Below are positions 19,048 through 26,138 of a stretch of 36,519 bases of DNA, in pieces. The stretch comes from Rhodovibrionaceae bacterium. Its GTDB lineage: Bacteria; Pseudomonadota; Alphaproteobacteria; Kiloniellales; DSM-21159. The stretch spans positions 1 to 36,519 of the forward strand of contig JANQMX010000071.1 of NCBI GenBank assembly GCA_028279885.1, given 5' to 3'. A model generated the notes under the pieces. It had not been told where the DNA came from and made no database searches. It saw nothing but the letters and a program-made list of their open reading frames with translations. The position numbers and the translations under genes were made by a program. The first letter of the stretch is position 1, and every line of letters begins with the position of its first letter.

Positions 19048-19959
19048 TCACGGCAGGGTCGCAGCCGATGTTTGTGGCGCGTCCTGCAGCGCCGAGTACT
19101 TTTTCAGCGCCTCCATCATGCGCGTGGCGAAGGGACTCTCGGCACCGCTTTCGCCGGTGATGGCAGAGGCGGCGCCATAGTTGGACTCGCCGGCAAAGCC
19201 GGCCGGGCCGCGCACCGCCATGCGGCCGCTATAGTGCTCGGACCGCACCGGCATGAAGCGCTGCGGTGTCATCGCAGGGGCGGCTTGCAGCGGGGGCGTC
19301 TCGCCTCCGGCCTTGTCGCTATCGGCTGCGCCTGCCACCGCCGCCGTGGCCTCGTCAGCCTCGCTTGCGGTCGGCTGCGCCGGCTCCAGCGCCGCCTCAC
19401 GGTCGCGCAGGAAGGCGCGCAGCGCGGCATTGCCCTCCAGCACGGCGGGCTGCTCAGGCGCCGCGCCGGCAGGTGCGGCCGGCGTCTCCGCAGCCAGCGT
19501 TTGTGGGGCCAAGGTCTCTGGGGCCAAGGTCTGTGGGGCCAGCGCCGAGCCGGCGGCCGGCGTGAGCTCCGGCAGCGGCGCGTCTTCCGATTCCGGTGCG
19601 GCAGCAATGGCCGTCGTCTCAGCCGCGTCGTCTTCGCCGAACAGGGCCGCCATCACGTGCCCGGTGACGTCCTTTCCCGTGGCTTCTTCGGCGATCGCAT
19701 GGCCGACCGAGGTCACCAAGCCGACCGGCCCGCCGTAGAGAAAGCCACCGAGGATCTGGGCGGCCGGCTTGATCTCGTCGCCTGTGATCTCCCGGTAGAG
19801 AGGTCCGATCACGGGAAGATGATGCAGGGGGTTGATCAGGTCGATGAAGTCACCGAAGCCGATGTCCTCGCCGCCGCGGCGCGCAGCCTCTTCGCGAGCG
19901 GCCGCGATCTCGCCGACACGCGGGCGGATAAAAGGATCGAAATCACCGACTTCCGACAT
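19048..19959 (-). CDS. Conserved hypothetical protein with Ala/Pro-rich linker
   Basis: 303 aa; family not recognised. The N-terminal 110 residues look globular (FDPFIRPRVGEIAAAREEA, FGDFIDLINPLHHLPVIGPL, then a glycine-rich helix LGGFLYGGPVGLVTSVGHAI). Residues about 115-240 are a low-complexity Ala/Glu/Pro/Thr linker containing LAPQT/LAPET repeats. The C-terminal 60 residues (RMAVRGPAGFAGESNYG, FATRMMEALKKYSALQ) look folded again. No signal peptide or clear membrane span. The ATG start has GAGAGAG upstream. It precedes the L,D-transpeptidase gene on the same strand, and the bipartite plan suggests an adaptor or cell-envelope-linked protein, but that is a guess. Confidence 0.75.
   Translation of the reverse strand: MSEVGDFDPFIRPRVGEIAAAREEAARRGGEDIGFGDFIDLINPLHHLPVIGPLYREITGDEIKPAAQILGGFLYGGPVGLVTSVGHAIAEEATGKDVTGHVMAALFGEDDAAETTAIAAAPESEDAPLPELTPAAGSALAPQTLAPETLAPQTLAAETPAAPAGAAPEQPAVLEGNAALRAFLRDREAALEPAQPTASEADEATAAVAGAADSDKAGGETPPLQAAPAMTPQRFMPVRSEHYSGRMAVRGPAGFAGESNYGAASAITGESGAESPFATRMMEALKKYSALQDAPQTSAATLP
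19491..19550. repeat. 15-bp tandem repeat inside the 303-aa gene
   Basis: Four units of 15 bp, the middle two being GGGGCCAAGGTCTCT/GT (19506-19535) and the outer two diverged. They encode a five-residue repeat (LAPQT, LAPET, LAPQT, LAAET) on the minus strand. The multiple of three means copy-number changes would keep the reading frame. Confidence 0.85.
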
Positions 19960-20158
19960 GCAACTCTCTCGTCCAGACGTCGAACCCTAGCAAGCTTCGG
20001 GCCAGCCGAGATCGGCCGGATTTCGCCGCGATACGGTCGCGTGCCGGAGTGCGGGGCGGCACAAATTGCCGAGAGTTGCTTGAACTTGCCGGGTCGGGCA
20101 TCGATGTTACGCGGCGTTGACCCGATTATGGAACCTGCGAAGGGAGGACGGGCCGGCC

Positions 20159-21022
20159 ATGGCGCTGTGGCGCAACTTCGACCGTGCGGGCTTGGATGCC
20201 GAGCTCAATCTCAGGGCGCGCACGCCTGAGCACGTCGACTGCTTTGCCCGCTGGGCGGCGGAAAGTGCGGAGGTGCGGCATCGCCTGTCTGCGCAGGAGC
20301 ACATCGCCTACGGCAGCGGCGACGGAGAGACGCTCGATCTCTTCTTGCCGAAGGCAACTTCGGCTCCGTTGCTCATCTTCATTCACGGTGGCTATTGGCA
20401 GTCCCTGGACAAAGGGGATTTCGGCTTCCTCGCCCCGGCTTTCGTCGAGCGCGGTATCGCCTTCGCTTCGCTGAACTACACCCTGGCACCCGACGCTTCG
20501 ATCGGCCAGATGGTCGAGGAGGTCGGCCGCGCCGTCGCCTGGCTACGTGGCAATGCCGGCCGCTATGGCCTCGACCCCGCTCAGTTCGCCATCTCCGGGC
20601 ATTCCGCGGGCGGTCATCTCGCCTGCATGGCTTACGCAGGCGATCGGCCGAGCGCGTCCGGTCACCCACCGCTTACTTTCTGCTGCTCGGTATCCGGCAT
20701 CTACCAGCTCGAACCCCTGCGCCACAGCTACCAGCAGGAGGTGCTGAACCTGGACGCTGAGAGCACGGCCGCGCTGAGCCCGCAGGCCGTCATTCCCGCG
20801 GGCCCGCTCGGTCCCTTGCTGCTGGCGGTAGGGCAGGAGGAGCCCGGCGAGTTCGTCGTTCAGCAGAGCGAGTACTTCGCGGCCTGGACGGCGGCCGGCC
20901 ATGATGGCCAAGCGCTGGTCATGCCGAGTCGTCACCACTTCAGCGCCGTCGAGGCTTTGAGCGAAGCGGGACACCCGCTCTATAGTGCGGTCTGCGATCT
21001 CTTTATCGCGGATGCAGGGTAA
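20159..21022 (+). CDS. Alpha/beta hydrolase, arylformamidase (kynurenine formamidase)-like
   Basis: 287 aa from ATG 20159, which has GGGAGGA about 9 nt upstream; a TTG at 20117 is an unlikely alternative. HGGYW (residues 76-80) is the oxyanion-hole motif typical of the AFMID/BNA7-type formamidases; the nucleophile elbow is GHSAGG with Ser149, and a late His lies in SRHHFSAVEAL. Such enzymes hydrolyse N-formylkynurenine or related esters/amides. No tryptophan catabolism genes are nearby, so the true substrate is open. It stands 38 nt before the response regulator gene. Confidence 0.8.
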   Translation: MALWRNFDRAGLDAELNLRARTPEHVDCFARWAAESAEVRHRLSAQEHIAYGSGDGETLDLFLPKATSAPLLIFIHGGYWQSLDKGDFGFLAPAFVERGIAFASLNYTLAPDASIGQMVEEVGRAVAWLRGNAGRYGLDPAQFAISGHSAGGHLACMAYAGDRPSASGHPPLTFCCSVSGIYQLEPLRHSYQQEVLNLDAESTAALSPQAVIPAGPLGPLLLAVGQEEPGEFVVQQSEYFAAWTAAGHDGQALVMPSRHHFSAVEALSEAGHPLYSAVCDLFIADAG

Positions 21023-21060
21023 CCCCAAGCGGGGAATGCAGATAACGGGAAAAGGAATTC

Positions 21061-21756
21061 GTGCCGAGCATGGTCAAGAAAAAGATCCTGATCGTCGACG
21101 ACGACGAAACCCTGCGCTCGACGGTGTCGGAGCAGCTCGAGCTCCACGAGGAGTATGCGATCGTGCAGGCGGCAACCGCCGCGGAGGGCATGGAGTGCGT
21201 CAAGGAAGGCTATTTCGATGCGATACTGCTCGATGTCGGCCTGCCGGACATGGATGGCCGCGACCTCTGCAAGCTGATGCGCCGCAACGGCGTCAAACCG
21301 CCGATCATCATGCTGACGGCCATGGACAGCGACGCCGATACGATCCTTGGCCTCGATGCCGGCGCCAACGACTACGTCACCAAGCCGGTGAAGCTCGGCG
21401 TGCTGCTGGCCCGTCTGCGGGCGCAGCTCCGTCAGCACGACGAAAGCGAGAGCGCCGTCTTTTCCATCGGACCGTTCACGTTTCAGCCGGCGGCCAAACT
21501 CTTGGTGCACAACGAGACCGAAAAGAAGGTTCGCCTGACGGAGAAGGAAACCGCCATCCTGAAGTACCTCTTCCGCGCTGGTGACCGCACGGTCAGCCGC
21601 GATTCTCTGCTCGGAGAGGTTTGGGGCTACAACGCCGGTGTGACCACCCACACCTTGGAAACCCACGTCTACCGGCTACGTCAGAAGATTGAGGCCGATC
21701 CCTCGAACGCTCAGATTCTCGTCACCCGGGCAGGCGGCTATCAGCTTTGCCCATAG
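21061..21756 (+). CDS. OmpR/PhoB-family response regulator
   Basis: 231 aa from GTG 21061 with AAGGA 4 nt upstream; ATG 21070 is an alternative. The receiver domain (residues 8-125) has acidic residues DDD 13-15, phospho-acceptor Asp58 (LLDVGLPDMDG), Thr86 and Lys108 (TKPV). The C-terminal winged-helix DNA-binding domain shows LTEKETAILKYLFR, VSRDSLLGEVWGY and THTLETHVYRLRQKIE. It is a transcription factor controlled by a histidine kinase, but no kinase gene is in the window, so it is an orphan here. The next gene, an MBL-fold hydrolase, starts 90 nt downstream. Confidence 0.93.
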   Translation: MPSMVKKKILIVDDDETLRSTVSEQLELHEEYAIVQAATAAEGMECVKEGYFDAILLDVGLPDMDGRDLCKLMRRNGVKPPIIMLTAMDSDADTILGLDAGANDYVTKPVKLGVLLARLRAQLRQHDESESAVFSIGPFTFQPAAKLLVHNETEKKVRLTEKETAILKYLFRAGDRTVSRDSLLGEVWGYNAGVTTHTLETHVYRLRQKIEADPSNAQILVTRAGGYQLCP

Positions 21757-21810
21757 CTATCCACGGTGAGAACTGTGGCCTAGTTCACGATATTCGGGCG
21801 AGAATTTGGC

Positions 21811-21838
21811 TTGGCAGTGATGACTCGACGCTAAAATA
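21811..21838 (+). promoter_or_regulatory. Candidate promoter for a leaderless MBL-hydrolase transcript
   Basis: TTGGCA (21811-21816) and TAAAAT (21832-21837) are spaced by 15 nt (16 nt if AAAATA is used). The predicted transcription start is at most a few bases before the ATG at 21847, and no Shine-Dalgarno sequence is seen, suggesting leaderless translation. Confidence 0.4.
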
Positions 21839-21846
21839 ACACTGCT

Positions 21847-22713
21847 ATGGCCGATCCAACCGTCGACAGCCGTAATGGACACTTTACTGTCCGCTTTTGG
21901 GGGGTGCGTGGCTCCATTGCCTGCCCGGGCAAGGAGTACGAGCGCTATGGCGGCAACACCTCCTGCCTCGAGATACGCTGCGGCGATACCCTCTTGATCT
22001 TCGATGGCGGCACCGGCCTGCGGAAGCTGGGCCTGGAGCTGATGAAGGACAAGCCGCCCAACCGCGGCCTCGACGGCTACATCTTCCTGACCCACACCCA
22101 CGTGGACCACATTGCCGGTATTCCCTTCTTCGCACCTTTCTTCTGCAGCAAAAGCAGTTGGAAGATCTGGGCCGGGCATCTCTTGCCCGAGAAGCGGCTG
22201 GAAGACGTGCTCTGCCAATTCATGGCCGATCCCATCTTTCCGGTGCCGCCAACGATCTTCAATGCCGGCATGGAGTTCTGCGACTTTAAGGTCGGCCAGA
22301 TGCTCGGGCCCTTCGGGGGCGTGACGATCAAGACGGCACCGCTCAACCATCCCAACGGCGCGACCGGCTACCGCATCGAATGCGGCAGCTCCGCCATCTG
22401 CTATGTGACCGACACCGAGCACGAGATCGGCGCATTGGACGAGAACATCCTGGGCCTGATCGAAGGGGCCGACCTGCTGATCTACGACTGCAGCTATACC
22501 GACGAAGAGTTCCCCAACTATGTCGGCTGGGGGCATTCGACCTGGCAGGAGGGCGTGCGCCTGGCCCGCGCCGCCGGGGTGAAGCGCCTCGCGATCTTCC
22601 ATCACGATCCCAGTCACGACGACGATGCCATGGACCGTATCGCAGCGCAGGCAGCCCGAGAGTTCGAGGGCGCACTGGTCGCCTGCGAAGGTGACATTCT
22701 GACCATCGCCTGA
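21847..22713 (+). CDS. Metallo-beta-lactamase-fold hydrolase
   Basis: 288 aa. The metal-binding motif HTHVDHIAG gives H83, H85, D87, H88; further metal ligands are likely in LNHPNG, the CYVTDTEH segment and IFHHDPSH. The N-terminus VRFWGVRGSIACPGKEYERY and YGGNTSCLEI mark the COG1235-like branch related to PhnP and some cyclic-nucleotide phosphodiesterases. Substrate is unknown. Two-metal phosphodiester or ester hydrolysis is the expected chemistry. A nucleotide cyclase is encoded one gene further on, which makes a cyclic-nucleotide substrate a reasonable but unproven idea. Confidence 0.85.
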   Translation: MADPTVDSRNGHFTVRFWGVRGSIACPGKEYERYGGNTSCLEIRCGDTLLIFDGGTGLRKLGLELMKDKPPNRGLDGYIFLTHTHVDHIAGIPFFAPFFCSKSSWKIWAGHLLPEKRLEDVLCQFMADPIFPVPPTIFNAGMEFCDFKVGQMLGPFGGVTIKTAPLNHPNGATGYRIECGSSAICYVTDTEHEIGALDENILGLIEGADLLIYDCSYTDEEFPNYVGWGHSTWQEGVRLARAAGVKRLAIFHHDPSHDDDAMDRIAAQAAREFEGALVACEGDILTIA

Positions 22714-22741
22714 AAGACTCGCGGCAATGGCGAAGGAACGC

Positions 22742-23632
22742 ATGGCGCCGCGTCTTGCCCTATCGAAACGGCTTCGCCGCTTGCGCATGGGGCTCGCAAC
22801 TCTGCTCGGTGTGCCCCAGGGCTACTTTATCCCCTATCGCTATGCCGCTGCGGCGGAGACGACCGTCTCCTCCTATCCGGAGGTCGAGGAGCTCTTTGCC
22901 ACGCGGGAGGCTGAGTTCGCCGCCTGGCTAGGGCGCGCCGACGAGCTCGCCAACGACCTGCGTGCCATTGGCGAAGAGGCCGAGCCGCCGGAGCCGCGCT
23001 GGGGGCAGTCCTGGTTCCCGCGGCTGGACGCGGCCATGGCCTATGTTTTCGTGCGCAGCCTGGCGCCGCGGCGCATCGTCGAGGTGGGCTCCGGCCACTC
23101 CACCCGCTTTTGCATGCGGGCGCTGCGCGACGGCGGGCTCGAAACGAAGGTCACGGCCATTGACCCGGCACCTCGCGCCGACATCAGCCGTTCGCCGCTG
23201 ACGCTCCACCGCTGTCCGCTGCAAGAAGCGCCTCCCGGCATCTTTGACGAGATTGCCGCGGGCGATCTCGTCATGATCGACTCCAGCCATATCTTGATGC
23301 CGGGGACCGATCTCGACTTCTTTCTTGGGCGCCTGCTGCCGCGTTTGCCGGCTGGGGTCTACCTGCATTTCCACGACGTCTTTCTGCCCGATCCCTATCC
23401 CGAGGTCTGGACTTGGCGCGGCTACAACGAACAGCAGGCGCTGCTGCCATTGCTCTTCTCGGGCAGCTGGGCGCCGGAGTTCGCGTCTCACTATGTCAGA
23501 ACCCGCATGGGCCAGGCGTTTGCCGACAGCGTCGTTGCTGGCCTGCCGTGTTGGCAGGAGAGTTACGAAAGCAGCCTTTGGCTGCGTAAGCTGGGCGACG
23601 GAGAGGCGTCACGCGAATCTGACTTGTCGTGA
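22742..23632 (+). CDS. Class I SAM-dependent methyltransferase
   Basis: 296 aa from ATG 22742, which has AAGGA 4 nt upstream; ATG 22727 in frame lacks a ribosome site. The SAM-binding glycine loop is RIVEVGSGHSTRFCMRAL, with the acidic strand VTAIDPAPRAD and a following DLVMIDSSHILMPG, in the style of the Methyltransf_24 family. GVYLHFHDVFLPDPYPEVW is a conserved-looking active-site segment. Acceptor unknown; sugar or peptide O-methylation is possible given the family. It lies 28 nt after the MBL hydrolase and 67 nt before the cyclase, so the three may form one transcript. Confidence 0.85.
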   Translation: MAPRLALSKRLRRLRMGLATLLGVPQGYFIPYRYAAAAETTVSSYPEVEELFATREAEFAAWLGRADELANDLRAIGEEAEPPEPRWGQSWFPRLDAAMAYVFVRSLAPRRIVEVGSGHSTRFCMRALRDGGLETKVTAIDPAPRADISRSPLTLHRCPLQEAPPGIFDEIAAGDLVMIDSSHILMPGTDLDFFLGRLLPRLPAGVYLHFHDVFLPDPYPEVWTWRGYNEQQALLPLLFSGSWAPEFASHYVRTRMGQAFADSVVAGLPCWQESYESSLWLRKLGDGEASRESDLS

Positions 23633-23699
23633 CATCCTGTCGAGGCACCTTTCGATATGTCGATGACGATCAGATGCACATGAAAGCGGAGGCAATCTG

Positions 23700-25034
23700 G
23701 TGATAGCACGCTTGTGGCGCGGGGCGCCCACGCCGCTCTTGCCGGACAGGGTCGAGCGCGCGATCTCCGAGCAGGAGGACAAGACGGAGCGGCTGATCTC
23801 TTGGATCCAGCTGGCTATCGTTTGCACCTTCGGGCTGCTCTATCTGCTGTCGCCCAAGACGGCCAGCCCGGATGCGCCCTTTCAACCGGTGCCCTGGGTG
23901 CTGTCGATCTACCTGGCGCTGACCATCATCCGCATTATCTGGTCGCACACCCGGCGGCTGCCCGATTGGTCGCTGGCGATTTCCATCTTCTTCGACGTCG
24001 GCGTTCTGCTCGTTCTGATCTGGTCGTTCCATCTGCAGTACGATCAGCCGGCTTCCTTCTCCCTGAAGGCGCCGACGATGCTCTACATCTTCATCTTCAT
24101 TGCCATCCGCGCCCTGCGCTTCGACTACCGCTTCGTGCTGATGACCGGTCTCGTCGCCGCGGCCGGCTGGGGGCTGCTGCTGCTCTACGTCGTCTACTCC
24201 AACCCGCAGGACATGATGATCACGCGGGACTACATCACCTATCTGACCTCCAACTCGGTTCTGCTCGGGGCCGAGTTCGACAAGATGATCTCCATCCTCG
24301 TCGTGGCGGGGGTCCTGGCGGTGGCTCTCTGGCGCGGTCGGCAGCTGCTGATTCGCTCGGTCTCGGAAGGTATCGCTGCGCAGGAGTTGTCCCGCTTCTT
24401 CGCGCCGGAGGTGGCGGCCCAGATCAAGCAATCCGACCGGGCGATCGCCGCCGGCAATGCGGTCACGCGCCAGGCAGCCGTGCTGAACCTCGACATGCGG
24501 GGCTTCACCCGCATGGCTGGCACAGAGTCTCCAGAGGTCGTCATGCGCGTTCTGGGCGAGTACCAGGCGCGCATGATCCCGGTGATTCAGCGGCACGGCG
24601 GCTCGATCGACAAGTTTCTTGGCGACGGCATCATGGCCAGCTTCGGGGCCGCCAAGCCCAGCGAAACCTTCGCCGCCGACGGGTTGGCGGCACTGGCGGA
24701 CTGCCTGGCCGAGGCAAGGCGCTGGGAGGAGAGCTGCGCCGCCGAGGGCCGGGCTTGCCCCAGCGTCAATGGCGCCTTGGCGACCGGCCCGGTGCTATTC
24801 GGTGCCGTGGGCGACAGCTCCCGCCTCGAGATCACCGTGATCGGCGATGCGGTAAACCTCTCGGCCAAGCTGGAGAAGGCGAACAAGGACTTTGGCAGTC
24901 GCGGCGTGACCACGGCCGAAGCCTACGAGCTGGCGCTGGCGCAGGGCTACCGGCCGCGCCTGGACTGGCCACAGGTCGAGCATGGCAGCGTCGGCGGCGT
25001 CGATCGCGCGGTCGCACTGCGCCGGCTGGATTAG
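23700..25034 (+). CDS. Membrane-bound class III adenylate/guanylate cyclase
   Basis: 444 aa; GTG start at 23700 with GGAGG about 9 nt upstream. Six predicted transmembrane helices (roughly residues 33-53, 63-82, 90-112, 122-138, 140-162, 193-208) are followed by a short linker and one class III cyclase domain (about 262-440). Metal ligands are D265 (LDMRGFT) and D309 (KFLGDGIMASFG); the purine-contacting Lys is K305 and Thr379 lies in the second base-contact position. N386 is kept, but the transition-state arginine four residues later is Lys390 (NLSAKLE instead of NLAARLE). The domain must dimerise to act. Product (cAMP or cGMP) cannot be settled from sequence. Confidence 0.9.
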   Translation: MIARLWRGAPTPLLPDRVERAISEQEDKTERLISWIQLAIVCTFGLLYLLSPKTASPDAPFQPVPWVLSIYLALTIIRIIWSHTRRLPDWSLAISIFFDVGVLLVLIWSFHLQYDQPASFSLKAPTMLYIFIFIAIRALRFDYRFVLMTGLVAAAGWGLLLLYVVYSNPQDMMITRDYITYLTSNSVLLGAEFDKMISILVVAGVLAVALWRGRQLLIRSVSEGIAAQELSRFFAPEVAAQIKQSDRAIAAGNAVTRQAAVLNLDMRGFTRMAGTESPEVVMRVLGEYQARMIPVIQRHGGSIDKFLGDGIMASFGAAKPSETFAADGLAALADCLAEARRWEESCAAEGRACPSVNGALATGPVLFGAVGDSSRLEITVIGDAVNLSAKLEKANKDFGSRGVTTAEAYELALAQGYRPRLDWPQVEHGSVGGVDRAVALRRLD

Positions 25035-25403
25035 GGTGGTTTGAGTTTTAGCGAGCCTAGGTGACAGTCTGGCTTCCCGGTAGATTGCCTGTGAACGCGC
25101 GGCTCCTCTTAGTGTCATCCCGGCCGCGCCAGCGAGCCCGGGCTCGCGCAGCGAGTTGCCGAAGGCAGCGGTAGGCACGATCCGAGCTTGTAGCTGGACC
25201 CCGGCTGCCAAGTCTCGCTAGCCGGAACTGCAAGCAGTTCCGGGCTCGCCTAAGGGCCGGGGTGACGAGCGGTGGGGCAGCGCCTACCGTCAGCTTCGTT
25301 CACGCATCTGACTCACCACGTAAACCAGCCGGCGTTGCCCGGCGAGGGGGCAACTGCTAAGGCAACGCCATCAGCTCGAACCCGCGATCGAAGGAGTCAG
25401 GCT
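25035..25403. other. Non-coding region between cyclase and glycosyltransferase genes
   Basis: 369 nt without a credible gene. It contains the palindromic repeat element at 25114-25270. The last 25 nt carry the ribosome site AAGGAG of the next gene. No clear terminator with a T-run follows the cyclase. Confidence 0.8.
25114..25270. repeat. Palindromic dispersed repeat element, second type
   Basis: About 157 bp bounded by GTCATCCCGGCC (25114-25125) and its near-complement GGCCGGGGTGAC (25255-25266). Inside are a perfect 16-bp palindrome GCGAGCCCGGGCTCGC (25132-25147), a GGACCCCGG block, and a 10-bp inverted repeat CCGGAACTGC / GCAGTTCCGG (25222-25231 and 25234-25243). The outer arms and GGACCCCGG match those of the repeats at 36114-36451, but the internal sequence differs, so this looks like another member or composite of the same superfamily. 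Confidence 0.7.
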
Positions 25404-26138
25404 GTGCCCGACACCCCGCACCCCTTCCGCATTTTCGTCGGCTGGGACAGCCGCGAAGACATCGCCTACCAGGTCTGCCGCCACTCGCTGTTGAAGCGCA
25501 GCTCCATTCCGCTGGACGTGCGACCGATCGTTCAGTCGGAGCTCAGGGAGCAAGGGCTCTACAGCAAAGCGCCGGACAAGCTGGCTTCCACCGAGTTTAC
25601 CTACACGCGTTTTTTCGTTCCCTATCTGGCCGGCTACCAGGGCTGGGCGCTGTTCTGCGACTGCGACTTTCTGTGGCTCGGCGACGTGGCTGACCTGGTC
25701 GCGCAAGCCGACGATCGCTACGCGATCATGTGCGTGCACCATGACCATCGCACGACGGAAAAGACCAAGATGGACGGCCGCGTGCAGACAGTCTATCCGC
25801 GCAAGAACTGGAGCAGCCTGGTGCTCTACAACTGCGGGCATCCGGCCAACCGGGCGCTGACGCCCGAGGTGGTCAACCGCGAGGGCGGTGCTTTTTTGCA
25901 TCGCTTCCAGTGGCTCGACGATGACCTGATCGGCGCGGTCCCGGAGACCTGGAACTGGCTGGAAGGCTGGAACGCCCCGCCGCCGGACGGCCCGCCGAAG
26001 GTGGTGCACTTCACCCGCGGCGGCCCCTGGTTCGATAACTGGCAGGACGTCGCCTACGGCGATCTCTGGCTTGCCGAGCGCGACGACTACCTGGCTGCGC
26101 ACAACAAGGCGGCCGACGCCGACACCGCGGTGGGATGA
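25404..26138 (+). CDS. Glycosyltransferase-like protein with DxD motif
   Basis: 244 aa from GTG 25404 with AAGGAG 7 nt upstream; the open frame runs further upstream into the non-coding repeat and is rejected there. The N-terminus FRIFVGWDSREDIAYQVCRH and the motif WALFCDCDFLWLGD (D86-C-D88) fit a GT-A-fold nucleotide-sugar transferase, where DxD binds a divalent metal and the sugar nucleotide. VLYNCGHP and VVHFTRGGPWFDNW resemble the GT8-like C-terminal portion. No signal peptide. Donor and acceptor unknown. Its TGA overlaps the ATG of the TPR-glycosyltransferase (ATGA), so the two are translationally coupled. Confidence 0.8.
   Translation: MPDTPHPFRIFVGWDSREDIAYQVCRHSLLKRSSIPLDVRPIVQSELREQGLYSKAPDKLASTEFTYTRFFVPYLAGYQGWALFCDCDFLWLGDVADLVAQADDRYAIMCVHHDHRTTEKTKMDGRVQTVYPRKNWSSLVLYNCGHPANRALTPEVVNREGGAFLHRFQWLDDDLIGAVPETWNWLEGWNAPPPDGPPKVVHFTRGGPWFDNWQDVAYGDLWLAERDDYLAAHNKAADADTAVG

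Noticed and set aside
25222-25243. Rho-independent terminator formed by the CCGGAACTGC inverted repeat
   Set aside because: No T-run follows on either strand and it lies about 190 nt after the cyclase stop within a repeat element.
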